41,929 nt of DNA from Lachnospiraceae bacterium (GCA_023664345.1 JAMPFQ010000031.1:1-41929); one strand, 5' to 3'. Shown: positions 33,048-40,622, counted from the first letter of the stretch. Notes: generated by a model from the sequence alone, not told the origin. A program made the numbers and translations.

Positions 33048-34114
33048 CCGGGATCATCCTGATCGGTTCGGCGGGCAGCGGAAACCTGGAGGGCGGGAAA
33101 AATTCGGAGGGAAGCAAAAGGAAAGCCTATTTCGAACAGGCAGCCGCCGCAGCCGGAGTCCGCGTTTCCTTTTATGACTGGAAAGACTTTCCGTTTACGG
33201 GAAAGATTGCGGAAATAGAAAACAGCGTTGTGAAGATAGATGCGCCGGAGTGGGACAGCTGTCATCTGAAAGAACTGGATGCACTCACAGGCAGGTACGG
33301 GGAGCAGCTGCTTGGGCTTTCCCGGATGCCTTTTGGCGCTTTCCTGAACCATCCCCTCGATATCGCGGAGGCGCTTGACAAGCGGAAATGCAAGAAAAGG
33401 CTTAAGGAGAATGGGGTTCCGGTGACGGAGATGTGTGACGGAACCTTTTCCCGAAAGGATGACCTGCTTGATTTTATGCGGGAGAACAGGATGCATCAGG
33501 TATTTTTAAAGCCTACGAGAGGGTCGGGGGCGGCAGGTGTGACGGCGTTCAGGTTTTCTCCGGTAAGGGGGCGCATGGCGCTGTACACCTGCGCGGCTCT
33601 TGACCGGGGCGAACTTGTCAATACGAAAAAACTGTACAGGCTTGAGGGAGAGGATGCAGGGCGTTTTTTGGAGCGGCTGCTGGAATTGGACTGCGTGGTG
33701 GAAAAATGGCACAGGAAAGCCACTTTCCGGGAGTATAGCTATGATTTGCGGGTGGTGGTGCAGGATGGCCGCATCGATTATATTCTGCCCCGGTTATCAA
33801 AGGGGCCGATCACCAATCTGCATCTGAACAATCATTCCATGGAATTTAAGGCATTGAATCTGGATCAGGCAGTGGTCAGAGGTATTGAAGAAACCTGCGT
33901 CATGGCAGCCGGGTGTTATCCCAGGCTGAAGAGTGTTGGGATGGATGTGCTTCTGGAGAAAGAGAGCCTGAAACCGTATGTTATTGAAATGAATGCCCAG
34001 GGGGATCTGCTCCACAGGGATGTTTACGGCGAAAACAGGATCTATAGGCGGCAGATCGAGATCATGAGCGGAATGATGGAAAGGCTGCTGCAGAACGGGA
34101 ATGGAAAGGAATGA
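33005..34114 (+). CDS. STM4014 family ATP-grasp-like protein
   Basis: A 369-residue protein with an ATP-grasp architecture. A variable N-terminal domain is followed by the ATP-lysine motif FLKPTRGSGAAGV (K169), the acidic strand YDLRVVVQDG, and the metal-binding end GMDVLLEKESLKPYVIEMNA. ATP-grasp enzymes form amide or similar bonds through acyl-phosphates, so it may join two building blocks of the pathway. The start is uncertain: ATG 33005 has GGAG only two bases away; ATG 33020 is the alternative. Confidence 0.85.
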   Translation: MEREDMVQRDADGIAGIILIGSAGSGNLEGGKNSEGSKRKAYFEQAAAAAGVRVSFYDWKDFPFTGKIAEIENSVVKIDAPEWDSCHLKELDALTGRYGEQLLGLSRMPFGAFLNHPLDIAEALDKRKCKKRLKENGVPVTEMCDGTFSRKDDLLDFMRENRMHQVFLKPTRGSGAAGVTAFRFSPVRGRMALYTCAALDRGELVNTKKLYRLEGEDAGRFLERLLELDCVVEKWHRKATFREYSYDLRVVVQDGRIDYILPRLSKGPITNLHLNNHSMEFKALNLDQAVVRGIEETCVMAAGCYPRLKSVGMDVLLEKESLKPYVIEMNAQGDLLHRDVYGENRIYRRQIEIMSGMMERLLQNGNGKE

Positions 34115-34120
34115 TACGAA

Positions 34121-34978
34121 ATGACAGGTGAAGTGCCTTTTGCGGCTTTTCGGTCCAGCATGGATGAAAATGTATGTTCAGTTGACATGACACGTGTTGT
34201 GGGAAATTGCGATATTTTGTTTGTGTGTCTTGATACCCTGCGCTATGATGCCGCCGTGGAGGAAGAGGAGAGCGGCGGCACGCCCGTGCTGAACAGATAC
34301 GGCTCCTGGGAGAAGCGCCAGGCTCCCGGAAACTTTACATATCCCTCCCATCACGCTATTTTTGCAGGCTTTCTTCCGGCAAAGGAAGAAGCCAGGAGCA
34401 TTGCGGAACAGGAGAAGCTTTTCTTTCCCAAGGGTATGGGGATGGGCAACAAGATTCCCAAAGGCGCGTATGCTTTCGATACCGGCAATCTGGTGCAGGG
34501 GCTCCATAAGGACGGATATGATACCTGGTGCGTGGGCGGAGTGGCTTTCTTTGATAAGCGTTCGGATATGGGAAAAGTGTTCCCCTCCTTTTTTGAAAAA
34601 AGCTATTGGAATCCCTCTTTTGCGTGTCCGGTAAAGGACAGCACGAAAAACCAGGTGGACTTTATCCTGGGAAGGCTGAATCAGTATCGGGATGACAGGA
34701 AGATATTTCTGTATCTGAATGTCTGTGCGATCCACTATCCCAATTATTTTTATGTGGAGAAGGAAAAAAGTGACAGCATTCAGACACACAAGGCGGCATT
34801 GCGCTGTGTGGACGGCGAGTTGGGCAGGCTTTTTGACGGTTGGAAGAGCAAAAGGGGCGAAACCTTTGTGGTGTGTTTCTCGGATCACGGAACCTGCTAC
34901 GGCGAGGACGGTTATGTGTTCCACGGCGTGAACCATCCAATGGTGAATACGGTGCCGTATAAGCATTTTTTCCTTTGA
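34121..34978 (+). CDS. STM4013/SEN3800 family alkaline-phosphatase-fold hydrolase
   Basis: A 285-residue hydrolase of the sulfatase/alkaline-phosphatase superfamily. Metal motif LFVCLDTLRYD (Asp38), likely nucleophile region NFTYPSHHAIFAGFLP (Thr73 or Ser76), and second metal motif VVCFSDHGTCYGEDGYVFHG are visible. No signal peptide is present, so it is cytosolic, acting on a phosphate, sulfate or phosphonate ester intermediate. AAGGA lies eleven bases upstream. It ends close to the STM4012 gene. Confidence 0.88.
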   Translation: MTGEVPFAAFRSSMDENVCSVDMTRVVGNCDILFVCLDTLRYDAAVEEEESGGTPVLNRYGSWEKRQAPGNFTYPSHHAIFAGFLPAKEEARSIAEQEKLFFPKGMGMGNKIPKGAYAFDTGNLVQGLHKDGYDTWCVGGVAFFDKRSDMGKVFPSFFEKSYWNPSFACPVKDSTKNQVDFILGRLNQYRDDRKIFLYLNVCAIHYPNYFYVEKEKSDSIQTHKAALRCVDGELGRLFDGWKSKRGETFVVCFSDHGTCYGEDGYVFHGVNHPMVNTVPYKHFFL

Positions 34979-34992
34979 AGGCGGGAGTGAAA

Positions 34993-36303
34993 ATGAACAG
35001 ATATATTCAGTATATGTACAGTTATCCCCATAAGACGGCGTACAGGCCTCTGGAAAACGTGAATTTGAGGGATTATTTTTTCAACCTTGAAGGTGAAGGG
35101 CACAGTTTATACCTTCACCTTCCCTTTTGTGAAAGTAAATGCGGTTATTGCAATCTGTTTTCAATCACAGGATGTGATCAGGTTCAGATGGATGAATATA
35201 TTGACGCGGTATTGCGGCAGATAAAGCAGTATGGGGAAATGCTGCCACAGAGTGCGTCTTTCGGGGACTTCACCATTGGGGGCGGAACGCCTTTATTGTT
35301 GGAAACAGAACAAATAACACGTGTCTTTGACGCGGTGGCATCGGGGATGCCCATGAGCGCCGGGCATAAGATCGTCATAGAGACGGCGCCGAATCAGACA
35401 GATAAACAGAAAGCGGCATTGCTGAAAGAACTTGGCGTCACCCGGGTCAGCATGGGGATCCAGAGTTTTGACAATGGGGAACTAAAGTGGCTTGGGAGAG
35501 ATCATGACAGTGAGCGCGCCAGGGAGGCGGCGGGTCTTTTGGCGGGCATGGGATTTGAATGTGTGAATTTTGATCTTATCTACGGGCTTCCGGGCCAGAC
35601 TGCGGACAGCCTGACCTGTTCCCTGCGGACGGCGCTTTCCTTCTCACCGGATGAGATCTTCCTTTATCCGCTTTATATCAAGCATGGCGTCTGGCTGGAG
35701 CGGCGGGGCGGAAAGGAGCAGCTGGATTCCGATCATTCGTATGCGCTGTATCAGTGTGGATCGGGATATCTGCGGGAGAACGGGTATGCGCAGGTGTCCA
35801 TGAGGCGCTTTGTGAGGAAGAAGTCTGAGAGTGTGTCGCCGAAATTCAGCGAGTGTGGGTTAAAGAGCGCCCTGTCCCTGGGATGCGGCGGGAGAAGTTA
35901 TCTGGGGCGGCTCCATGCCTGTACGCCATACAGGACAACGCGGGCTGCAGCGCTGGAGGAAATCCAGCGTTTTCAGCGGACGGAAGATTTCTCTGCTGTG
36001 ACCAATGGGATACTGCTTTCAGATGATGAGATCAGGCGGAGGTACGTGATCAAACATCTGCTGATCCTGCCCGGTCTTTCAAGGCAGGCGTATCGAAGGA
36101 CTTTTCAGACTGATGTGTTGAAAGATTTTTCGGTTCTCCGGGATTGGATGGAATGCGGATGGCTGGAAGAGAAACATGCCGATGCTTATGATCATATTGC
36201 TTTGACACAGGAGGGTCTGGGGCTTTCCGATTACATCGGCCCACAGCTGATCTCGGAGGAGATCAGAGCGAAAATGCTGGAATGGGAGCGGGAAAATGCG
36301 TAA
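34993..36303 (+). CDS. STM4012 family radical SAM protein (HemN-like)
   Basis: A 436-residue radical SAM enzyme related to coproporphyrinogen dehydrogenase. The SAM-cluster motif is CESKCGYC (C46, C50, C53), then FTIGGGTPLLL and VSMGIQSFDNGELKWLGRDH typical of HemN relatives. It is not a haem enzyme by context: the STM401x cassette has its own chemistry. Start 34993 (MNRYIQYMY) has GGGAG six bases upstream; the frame to 34975 would need TTG. It overlaps the next gene by eight bases. Confidence 0.9.
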   Translation: MNRYIQYMYSYPHKTAYRPLENVNLRDYFFNLEGEGHSLYLHLPFCESKCGYCNLFSITGCDQVQMDEYIDAVLRQIKQYGEMLPQSASFGDFTIGGGTPLLLETEQITRVFDAVASGMPMSAGHKIVIETAPNQTDKQKAALLKELGVTRVSMGIQSFDNGELKWLGRDHDSERAREAAGLLAGMGFECVNFDLIYGLPGQTADSLTCSLRTALSFSPDEIFLYPLYIKHGVWLERRGGKEQLDSDHSYALYQCGSGYLRENGYAQVSMRRFVRKKSESVSPKFSECGLKSALSLGCGGRSYLGRLHACTPYRTTRAAALEEIQRFQRTEDFSAVTNGILLSDDEIRRRYVIKHLLILPGLSRQAYRRTFQTDVLKDFSVLRDWMECGWLEEKHADAYDHIALTQEGLGLSDYIGPQLISEEIRAKMLEWERENA

Positions 36304-37807
36304 AAGAACCGTTATTTACAGGGGAAACCTGAAAAGCTGCAATTACACCTGTTCTTATTGCCCTTTTGCGAAGCACAGGGCTTTGACGGCTGAACTGGAG
36401 AAAGACCGCCGGAATTTCGAGCGGTTTTGCGATAGTGTGGAAAAGAGAGTCCAGGACTTTTCTATTGGGGCGGTCCTTGTCACGCCCTATGGGGAGGCAT
36501 CCATACATCGCTGGTATTGGGAGGGGCTTTCACGCCTGGCAGGACTTCCCGGGATCGACAGGGTGGGGATGCAGACCAATCTCAGTTTTTCTGTTGCGGA
36601 GTGCATGAAGGGATTCAGCCAACCGGCGAAACTCTGCCTCTGGGCAACCTTTCATCCTGAGATGACAACGGTGGACGCGTTTGCTGCCAAGTGTCATAGA
36701 TTGGCTCAAAACCATGTTCAGGTCTGTGCGGGAGCGGTGGGCGTTCCGGAGAATATACAGTTGATAAGAGAACTGCGGGAAAAGCTTTCCCCGGCGGTCT
36801 ATTTGTGGGTCAACAGGATGGACGGCCTGAAAAGGAACTACAGGCCGGATGAGATCAGCGCTTTTACGGAGATCGATCCCTTTTTTGCATGTGAGTTGGA
36901 TTATCCGGAAGCAGATCCGTCAATGTGCGCGGACAGATGCTTTGTCGAGGCCGACGGAAAGGTGCGCAGCTGTAATATCAGTAAGACCAAGGGAGTTGAC
37001 TGGTATGAAAGCGGCGAGGAAGAGATATTTGCACCTGTATGCAGCGGGAAAAGATGCACCTGTTATCTTTCCTATGGCGGGCGGAGTGACTTCGCATGGA
37101 AGAATATTTTCGGCGATCATTCTGTTTTCAGGATTCCCAGGAAATTCAAGGCGGTCTTTTTTGATCTGGATGGGACATTGATCTCTGTAAAAAGAGAGAC
37201 AGGCGATATAAGAGGAGGACTTTCAGAGCTGGTTCGCAGGAGGTTGATCGCATTAGGAGAGATATGCCCGATTTTCCTTGCCACGTCCATGCCGGAGACG
37301 GATGTGAAGAGGCGGCTGAAAGGGGATATGGAATTATTCCAAGGGGGTATATATGCTTCCGGAGGATATTTGCATCTGAAAGACCAAAACGGCGATCGGG
37401 AGAAGATTTATCCGATCAATATCGACTGTTTGTCCGAGGTAATAGAAGAAGCAATGGGACCTGAAAAAAGCGTAAAAGCCCGCTGCATGGTCTCTGAAAA
37501 GAACGGAACCGTATACAAGGTTACCCTCATAAAAAGTCATCATGGACACTGGACAGACGAGGAATGTTACAGGATGGCGGAACTCCTGACAGGATTTGAC
37601 TGCCGTTTCTTTACGGAAGACCATTGTCTGGAAATTGTAAGAAAAGATTGTGACAAAGGAACCGGCATTGAGGAAATCTGCAGCTGGCTTGGCATTTCCC
37701 CGGAAGATACCCTGGCAGTGGGAAACGACAGGGAGGATGAAGCCATGGAGAGGGTCTGTGGCGGGTATATAAGAATGGAAGCTATTTTGTGTTATCATGC
37801 TCGATGA
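36296..37807 (+). CDS. STM4011 family radical SAM protein fused to a HAD phosphatase domain
   Basis: A 503-residue two-domain protein. Residues 1-280 are STM4011-like radical SAM: CNYTCSYC (C15, C19, C22), then a cysteine-rich C-terminal part (C211, C215, C226, C249, C254, C256) suggesting auxiliary clusters. Residues 283-503 are a Cof-type HAD hydrolase: DLDGT (290-294), LATSM, Lys454 in DCDKGTG, and VGNDREDEA (475-483). The HAD end is short, finishing LCYHAR where about 30 more residues are expected, and it overlaps the opposing HTH gene. STM4011 proteins elsewhere are about 280 residues, so the fusion is unusual. Confidence 0.88.
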   Translation: MRKRTVIYRGNLKSCNYTCSYCPFAKHRALTAELEKDRRNFERFCDSVEKRVQDFSIGAVLVTPYGEASIHRWYWEGLSRLAGLPGIDRVGMQTNLSFSVAECMKGFSQPAKLCLWATFHPEMTTVDAFAAKCHRLAQNHVQVCAGAVGVPENIQLIRELREKLSPAVYLWVNRMDGLKRNYRPDEISAFTEIDPFFACELDYPEADPSMCADRCFVEADGKVRSCNISKTKGVDWYESGEEEIFAPVCSGKRCTCYLSYGGRSDFAWKNIFGDHSVFRIPRKFKAVFFDLDGTLISVKRETGDIRGGLSELVRRRLIALGEICPIFLATSMPETDVKRRLKGDMELFQGGIYASGGYLHLKDQNGDREKIYPINIDCLSEVIEEAMGPEKSVKARCMVSEKNGTVYKVTLIKSHHGHWTDEECYRMAELLTGFDCRFFTEDHCLEIVRKDCDKGTGIEEICSWLGISPEDTLAVGNDREDEAMERVCGGYIRMEAILCYHAR

Positions 37808-37991
37808 TATCAGATACAGGACAATCAAGAATAAAGCAAAAAGTATCTATTGTTTTCGTTGTAATTGCTTCCCCCTTTTTCATACGGTGGATAGTATTAG
37901 CAGAAATGCCATGTTTAAAAATCAATTCATATTCTGTGATGTTTTTCCGCAACAAAGTATCAAAAAAAGGTTTATAGGAAATCAAGTACAT
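37782..37991 (-). CDS. XRE-family HTH regulator of HTH/TM module 2
   Basis: About 69 residues, little more than one Cro/CI domain: KPFFDTLLRKNITEYELIFK, HGISANTIHRMKKGEAITTK, TIDTFCFILDCPVSDIIEHD. GGAGGG lies directly before ATG 37991 and seven bases before an in-frame TTG (37985), which may be the true start; a TTG at 38003 is also possible. A TATAAT lies a few bases upstream. Its 3' end overlaps the end of the radical SAM-HAD gene by 26 bases. Divergent from the small membrane protein gene. Confidence 0.82.
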   Translation of the reverse strand: MYLISYKPFFDTLLRKNITEYELIFKHGISANTIHRMKKGEAITTKTIDTFCFILDCPVSDIIEHDNTK

Positions 37992-38022
37992 CCCTCCAGT
38001 CAATTATTATAGAAAGAGTATC

Positions 38023-38063
38023 ATACTTAATTCCTTGACTATACTTAATATATTGAGTATAAT
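38023..38063 (+). promoter_or_regulatory. Consensus promoter with operator palindrome, HTH/TM module 2
   Basis: TTGACT (38035-38040), 17-base spacer, TATAAT (38058-38063), reading toward the membrane-protein gene. The spacer is filled by the palindrome ATACTTAATA/TATTGAGTAT (38041-38060, one mismatch). A half-site ATACTTAAT is repeated at 38023-38031. A repressor bound here would block the promoter, most simply the divergent HTH protein. Confidence 0.75.
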
Positions 38064-38117
38064 TGATTTATACCATAATAAAATTATCTGATAAGTGTAG
38101 AAAGGAGAACATTCTGT

Positions 38118-38363
38118 ATGTTGAAAAATTTGTTTGAAGGGCTGGTGAGTATTTTTATCGTGCTATCTTGTGCATTTTTAATAACAGGCGATGTTACTCG
38201 ATTTGTATATTGGGTAAAATGTTGTAAAATAGACAAAAGAATAGGTATACATTATTATTTTGGTTTTTGGGACAATGAACGGGGAACAGAATGTACTAAT
38301 GAGGAAATAAAAGAGTTACATCAAATGATAAGGCAATTTGAAGAAAAACATTCTGAAATATGA
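38118..38363 (+). CDS. Small single-span membrane protein of HTH/TM module 2
   Basis: An 81-residue protein: one N-terminal membrane segment (LVSIFIVLSCAFLITG), then a soluble part with HYYFGFWDNERGTECTNEE and a helical end (IRQFEEKHSEI). It has a good AAAGGAG site and a consensus promoter. It is the intact paralogue of the frameshifted frame at 16982-17350. Two cysteines (VKCCK) follow the span. Function unknown; the paired HTH regulator suggests a small-toxin or stress-response role, which is inference. Confidence 0.78.
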   Translation: MLKNLFEGLVSIFIVLSCAFLITGDVTRFVYWVKCCKIDKRIGIHYYFGFWDNERGTECTNEEIKELHQMIRQFEEKHSEI

Positions 38364-38465
38364 TAGAAATAACCGTATTGCCTGTATAATGCAAGTTATC
38401 AGAAGACATACCACTGATTTACAGCTTAAGAATGAAATTCTTTGCTTGAAAACTTTCAGGAATCA

Positions 38466-38729
38466 GGCGGAGACGTGCTGCCCTGTTCTGAGCGGACTTT
38501 GGGGAGCGTCTTTAGCAGAGATGAAATCCACTGCCTACGCAGACTATGGCGCGAAGACGCAATTCGCGCCATAGGAACTGGCGCATATCTTTGCGACAGT
38601 TCCGTAGTCGTAGTTGGCAGTTAGTTCAGCACTGCGTTGCTCCGTCCGCACAGAACAGGGCAGCACGTCTCCGCCGTCCCTCGATCTGTAAATCACCAAG
38701 CCGTCAAATACCGTCAGGACTGAACTGTT
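38466..38729 (+). repeat. Foldback repeat R2, copy B (inverted relative to copy A)
   Basis: 38588-38729 is the reverse complement of copy A (31595-31728). In addition, 38466-38496 pairs with 38645-38675 (31 bases, one mismatch), and TATGGCGCGAA/TTCGCGCCATA (38545-38555, 38563-38573) forms an 11-base perfect hairpin between them. The outer end CTGAACTGTTACA matches the terminal repeat of the element at 41575-41763. No protein is encoded; frames across it are repeat shadows. Confidence 0.78.
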
Positions 38730-38759
38730 ACAGTGAGAGTAGTACGATTGAAAATGTTA

Positions 38760-38788
38760 TTGACAAGGTGAAATAGACGCGATATTAT
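38760..38788 (+). promoter_or_regulatory. Consensus promoter of a possible small RNA
   Basis: TTGACA (38760-38765), 17-base spacer, TATTAT (38783-38788), pointing into an AT-rich stretch without a convincing gene. Confidence 0.65.
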
Positions 38789-38794
38789 ATAGTT

Positions 38795-38935
38795 AGCAAA
38801 TTTAAGAAGCAAAGGATTACAAATACAAAAGATTAGTAAGTTAGTGATTATAGTCGTTAATGCAAAAAGTTAGTAAATTAAATTTTATAATTACAAAAAT
38901 TTATGGGAGGCGAGTTATGTCTCCCCATTTTATTT
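38795..38935 (+). ncRNA. Possible small RNA, AT-rich
   Basis: Between the promoter above and the hairpin at 38903-38928 lies ~110 nt of AT-rich sequence with repeated TTAGTAA/TTAGTGA units. A frame from 38860 or 38918 exists (GGGAGG precedes ATG 38918) but its continuation into the antisense of the next gene looks non-coding. A short RNA of about 140 nt is the simplest reading. Confidence 0.35.
38903..38935. terminator. Hairpin with T-rich flank, possibly bidirectional
   Basis: ATGGGAG/CTCCCCAT (one bulge) followed on the + strand by TTTATTTTTAT; on the - strand it follows the esterase gene's stop by about 45 bases and is followed by A/T-rich sequence. Confidence 0.5.
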
Positions 38936-38971
38936 TTATGGTTCAACTTCCAGAAGTTAGCGTAAGCCATC

Positions 38972-39904
38972 CTAACCCATACATTTCGCCAGAAACCGAT
39001 ATCCACGCCCAGGATATGCGCTGCATGTCAGGGCGATTTTTTTTGCCACTGATTCGGCGGTGACATACTCGTCATGCGTGGTGACACACAATTTATTCAG
39101 TTCTATCACTGGCGTCGCTGTCAGTTTTCCTACTTCCCGATAAGCCTCCAGACACTGCTTCCATAATTGACCAGTAAAGTCATCCATATTTTTACTTTGA
39201 TGGCAGTACACAGGGGTGAGCAGAACAGGGTACATAAACCGCTCCCTGCACTCAATGATGTAGCGGGCAAGCTGGCATCTGCAGATTCCGCCGGATACCC
39301 AGTCTTCCACGGGTTGACCTGAGGGGTCAAACTGGAAGAGGCAGAAATCTCCCGGTCTGCCGTATTCATAAATTGCGGCGTACCGTCCCTCTTTCCGAAA
39401 GGACTCGGTGGTAAGTCCCGGACGGGAATAATCGGATATGGCAGCTTTATGACCGATGTATGTCGTCAGCATCTGTTTCCATGTGTCAGAGCAGTCTTCC
39501 GGCAAATGAAAGGAGGGCACGGTATCCGCGGAACCCGCTATGTAGATGACAGGGCAGGAGGTCTCACGGACGGATAATCCGCTGAGACAGTCTGCATCCG
39601 CTGTTACAGTTACGGTAATGGTTCTGTCCTGGCATATGCGGCGCTCGCCATCAGAAACATTGTTCCCCACATTCACGGCAATGTTCTGTTTGGAGACACC
39701 TGCGGGAATATTTCCTGTGAAAACAGGATTTCCTGTGCCTGTGTGGACGGATACTCTTTTCAGAGGAATTTCTGTTTTGAAGGTGAAAGTGACCTGATAT
39801 TTTCCAGGATGCGGAACGTCAACTGTAAGCGCTTCCTTTGATGAATAGCAATCGTTATGGAATTGCCGGAAATGATAATTACGATGATACATATGGTTGA
39901 CCAT
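38972..39904 (-). CDS. Degenerate SGNH/rhamnogalacturonan-acetylesterase-like protein
   Basis: A 310-residue frame. An N-terminal beta-sandwich (YSSKEALTVDVPHPGKYQVT) is followed by an SGNH hydrolase fold: VIYIAGSADTVPSFHLPED in place of the usual AGDSTV block, GRYAAIYEYGRPGDFCLFQF, and a C-terminal THDEYVTAESVAKKIA. The nucleophile Ser of GDS seems replaced and the QFGHND block reads QFDPSG, so esterase activity is doubtful. The N-terminus starts right beside repeat R1 and lacks the first ~20-30 residues expected, suggesting truncation. The start is uncertain (ATG 39904 or 39892). Confidence 0.65.
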   Translation of the reverse strand: MVNHMYHRNYHFRQFHNDCYSSKEALTVDVPHPGKYQVTFTFKTEIPLKRVSVHTGTGNPVFTGNIPAGVSKQNIAVNVGNNVSDGERRICQDRTITVTVTADADCLSGLSVRETSCPVIYIAGSADTVPSFHLPEDCSDTWKQMLTTYIGHKAAISDYSRPGLTTESFRKEGRYAAIYEYGRPGDFCLFQFDPSGQPVEDWVSGGICRCQLARYIIECRERFMYPVLLTPVYCHQSKNMDDFTGQLWKQCLEAYREVGKLTATPVIELNKLCVTTHDEYVTAESVAKKIALTCSAYPGRGYRFLAKCMG

Positions 39905-39924
39905 GCCTTTCTGAAGTCCGTGGA

Positions 39925-40058
39925 TTTATTCCCGCGGGCAATGAGCCACAAGTCCAGGGAATCATGATTCCCTTGGACCTTGGCGAATGCCGCGAGGGTC
40001 AAATACCCCGCAGCTTGCTGCGTTGCAAGATGGATACCCCGTCAGCTTGCTGCGGGGT
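39925..40058 (+). repeat. Interspersed repeat R1, copy 2
   Basis: Shares TTTATTCCCGCGGGCAATG and GCCGCGAGGGTCAAATACC with copy 1 (26055-26166). Its middle carries an extra palindrome AAGTCCAGGGAATC/GATTCCCTTGGACCTT. The tail has a second unit, ATACCCCGTCAGCTTGCTGC, ending GGGGT. It separates the esterase frame from the transporter fossils. Confidence 0.8.
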
Positions 40059-40084
40059 CTTTGATTTTCGTGAGACAGCCTTTC

Positions 40085-40391
40085 TTTTGCTGTTGTTGCA
40101 ACCCTGGGTATATTCAGGATCGGCTTCCGCAAGGGATACAGGATTGCCGTCTTCGCCATACTCGAAGTTTTTGTCCTCCATGCCCCACAGCATGGGAAAA
40201 CCCAGCAGCAGACCCAGCAGATTGAAAGCGATGGAACTTTTCAGGGCGCGGATAAAGTCCGCATCCTGAAAGATCTTCTGGAAAGTTCCCATTCCTACCC
40301 ACTGGCTGCCGGAATAGCCTTTCACGGGGTTGTAATCCATAAATACCATCCGCAGTCCCGGATAGGCCGCGTGATTAAAAACGGCCACCAT
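40085..40391 (-). pseudogene. Fused fragments of an LplB-type permease and its substrate-binding protein
   Basis: FNHAAYPGLRMVFMDYNPVK, GYSGSQWVGMGTFQKIF and IAFNLLGLLLGFPM are the N-terminal region of carbohydrate ABC permeases of the LplB type, without the first ~40 residues. It then jumps to GMEDKNFEYGEDGNPVSLAE, which resembles the C-terminal part of the matching binding protein. Everything between is gone, and the rest of the frame is repeat R1. It is a deletion scar of a sugar-uptake operon. Confidence 0.6.
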
Positions 40392-40596
40392 TGCCAGGGG
40401 AAACCGTTTCCGGAGCCGATGCAGGGGAACGGGCTGTCTTCTGGCGTGATACGCAGGTCCGCGTATACTGCATTGCCTTTGCCATCATTAAAAGGAGTTC
40501 CTGATTTTCCAGCGGAAGATCGATCGCGTTATCAATGATCTCCTCTGCGTTCCCTGCCTGTTGTCCGGAATCAAAATGAATTGACAAAGCATTCAT
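40375..40596 (-). CDS. Small protein under the operator array, 3' end rearranged
   Basis: A 73-residue frame whose first ~47 residues (MNALSIHFDSGQQAGNAEEI then IDNAIDLPLENQELLLMMAK) look like a genuine helical protein. The remainder (RQKTARSPASAPETV...) is of odd composition and runs into the permease fossil, so the true end may be lost. AAGGAG abuts the ATG; an in-frame TTG three codons on has better spacing. A consensus promoter (TTGACG, 17, TATAAT; 40651 to 40623) drives it. Its neighbour is the divergent XRE regulator. I recognise no family. Confidence 0.45.
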   Translation of the reverse strand: MNALSIHFDSGQQAGNAEEIIDNAIDLPLENQELLLMMAKAMQYTRTCVSRQKTARSPASAPETVSPGNGGRF

Positions 40597-40622
40597 CTCC
40601 TTCCGTAATGCTTTATTAGTGA

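Noticed and set aside
34993..36303. Annotating this radical SAM gene as hemN
   Set aside because: Sequence resembles HemN, but the operon context and the STM4012-type features point to a different function.
38546..38776. 76-codon rightward frame across repeat R2
   Set aside because: It consists of repeat sequence whose antisense counterpart is also open at copy A; no ribosome site.
26055..40058. Repeat R1 copies as CRISPR repeats or attachment sites
   Set aside because: Only two full copies 14 kb apart, with unlike interiors and no integrase or cas gene in the window.
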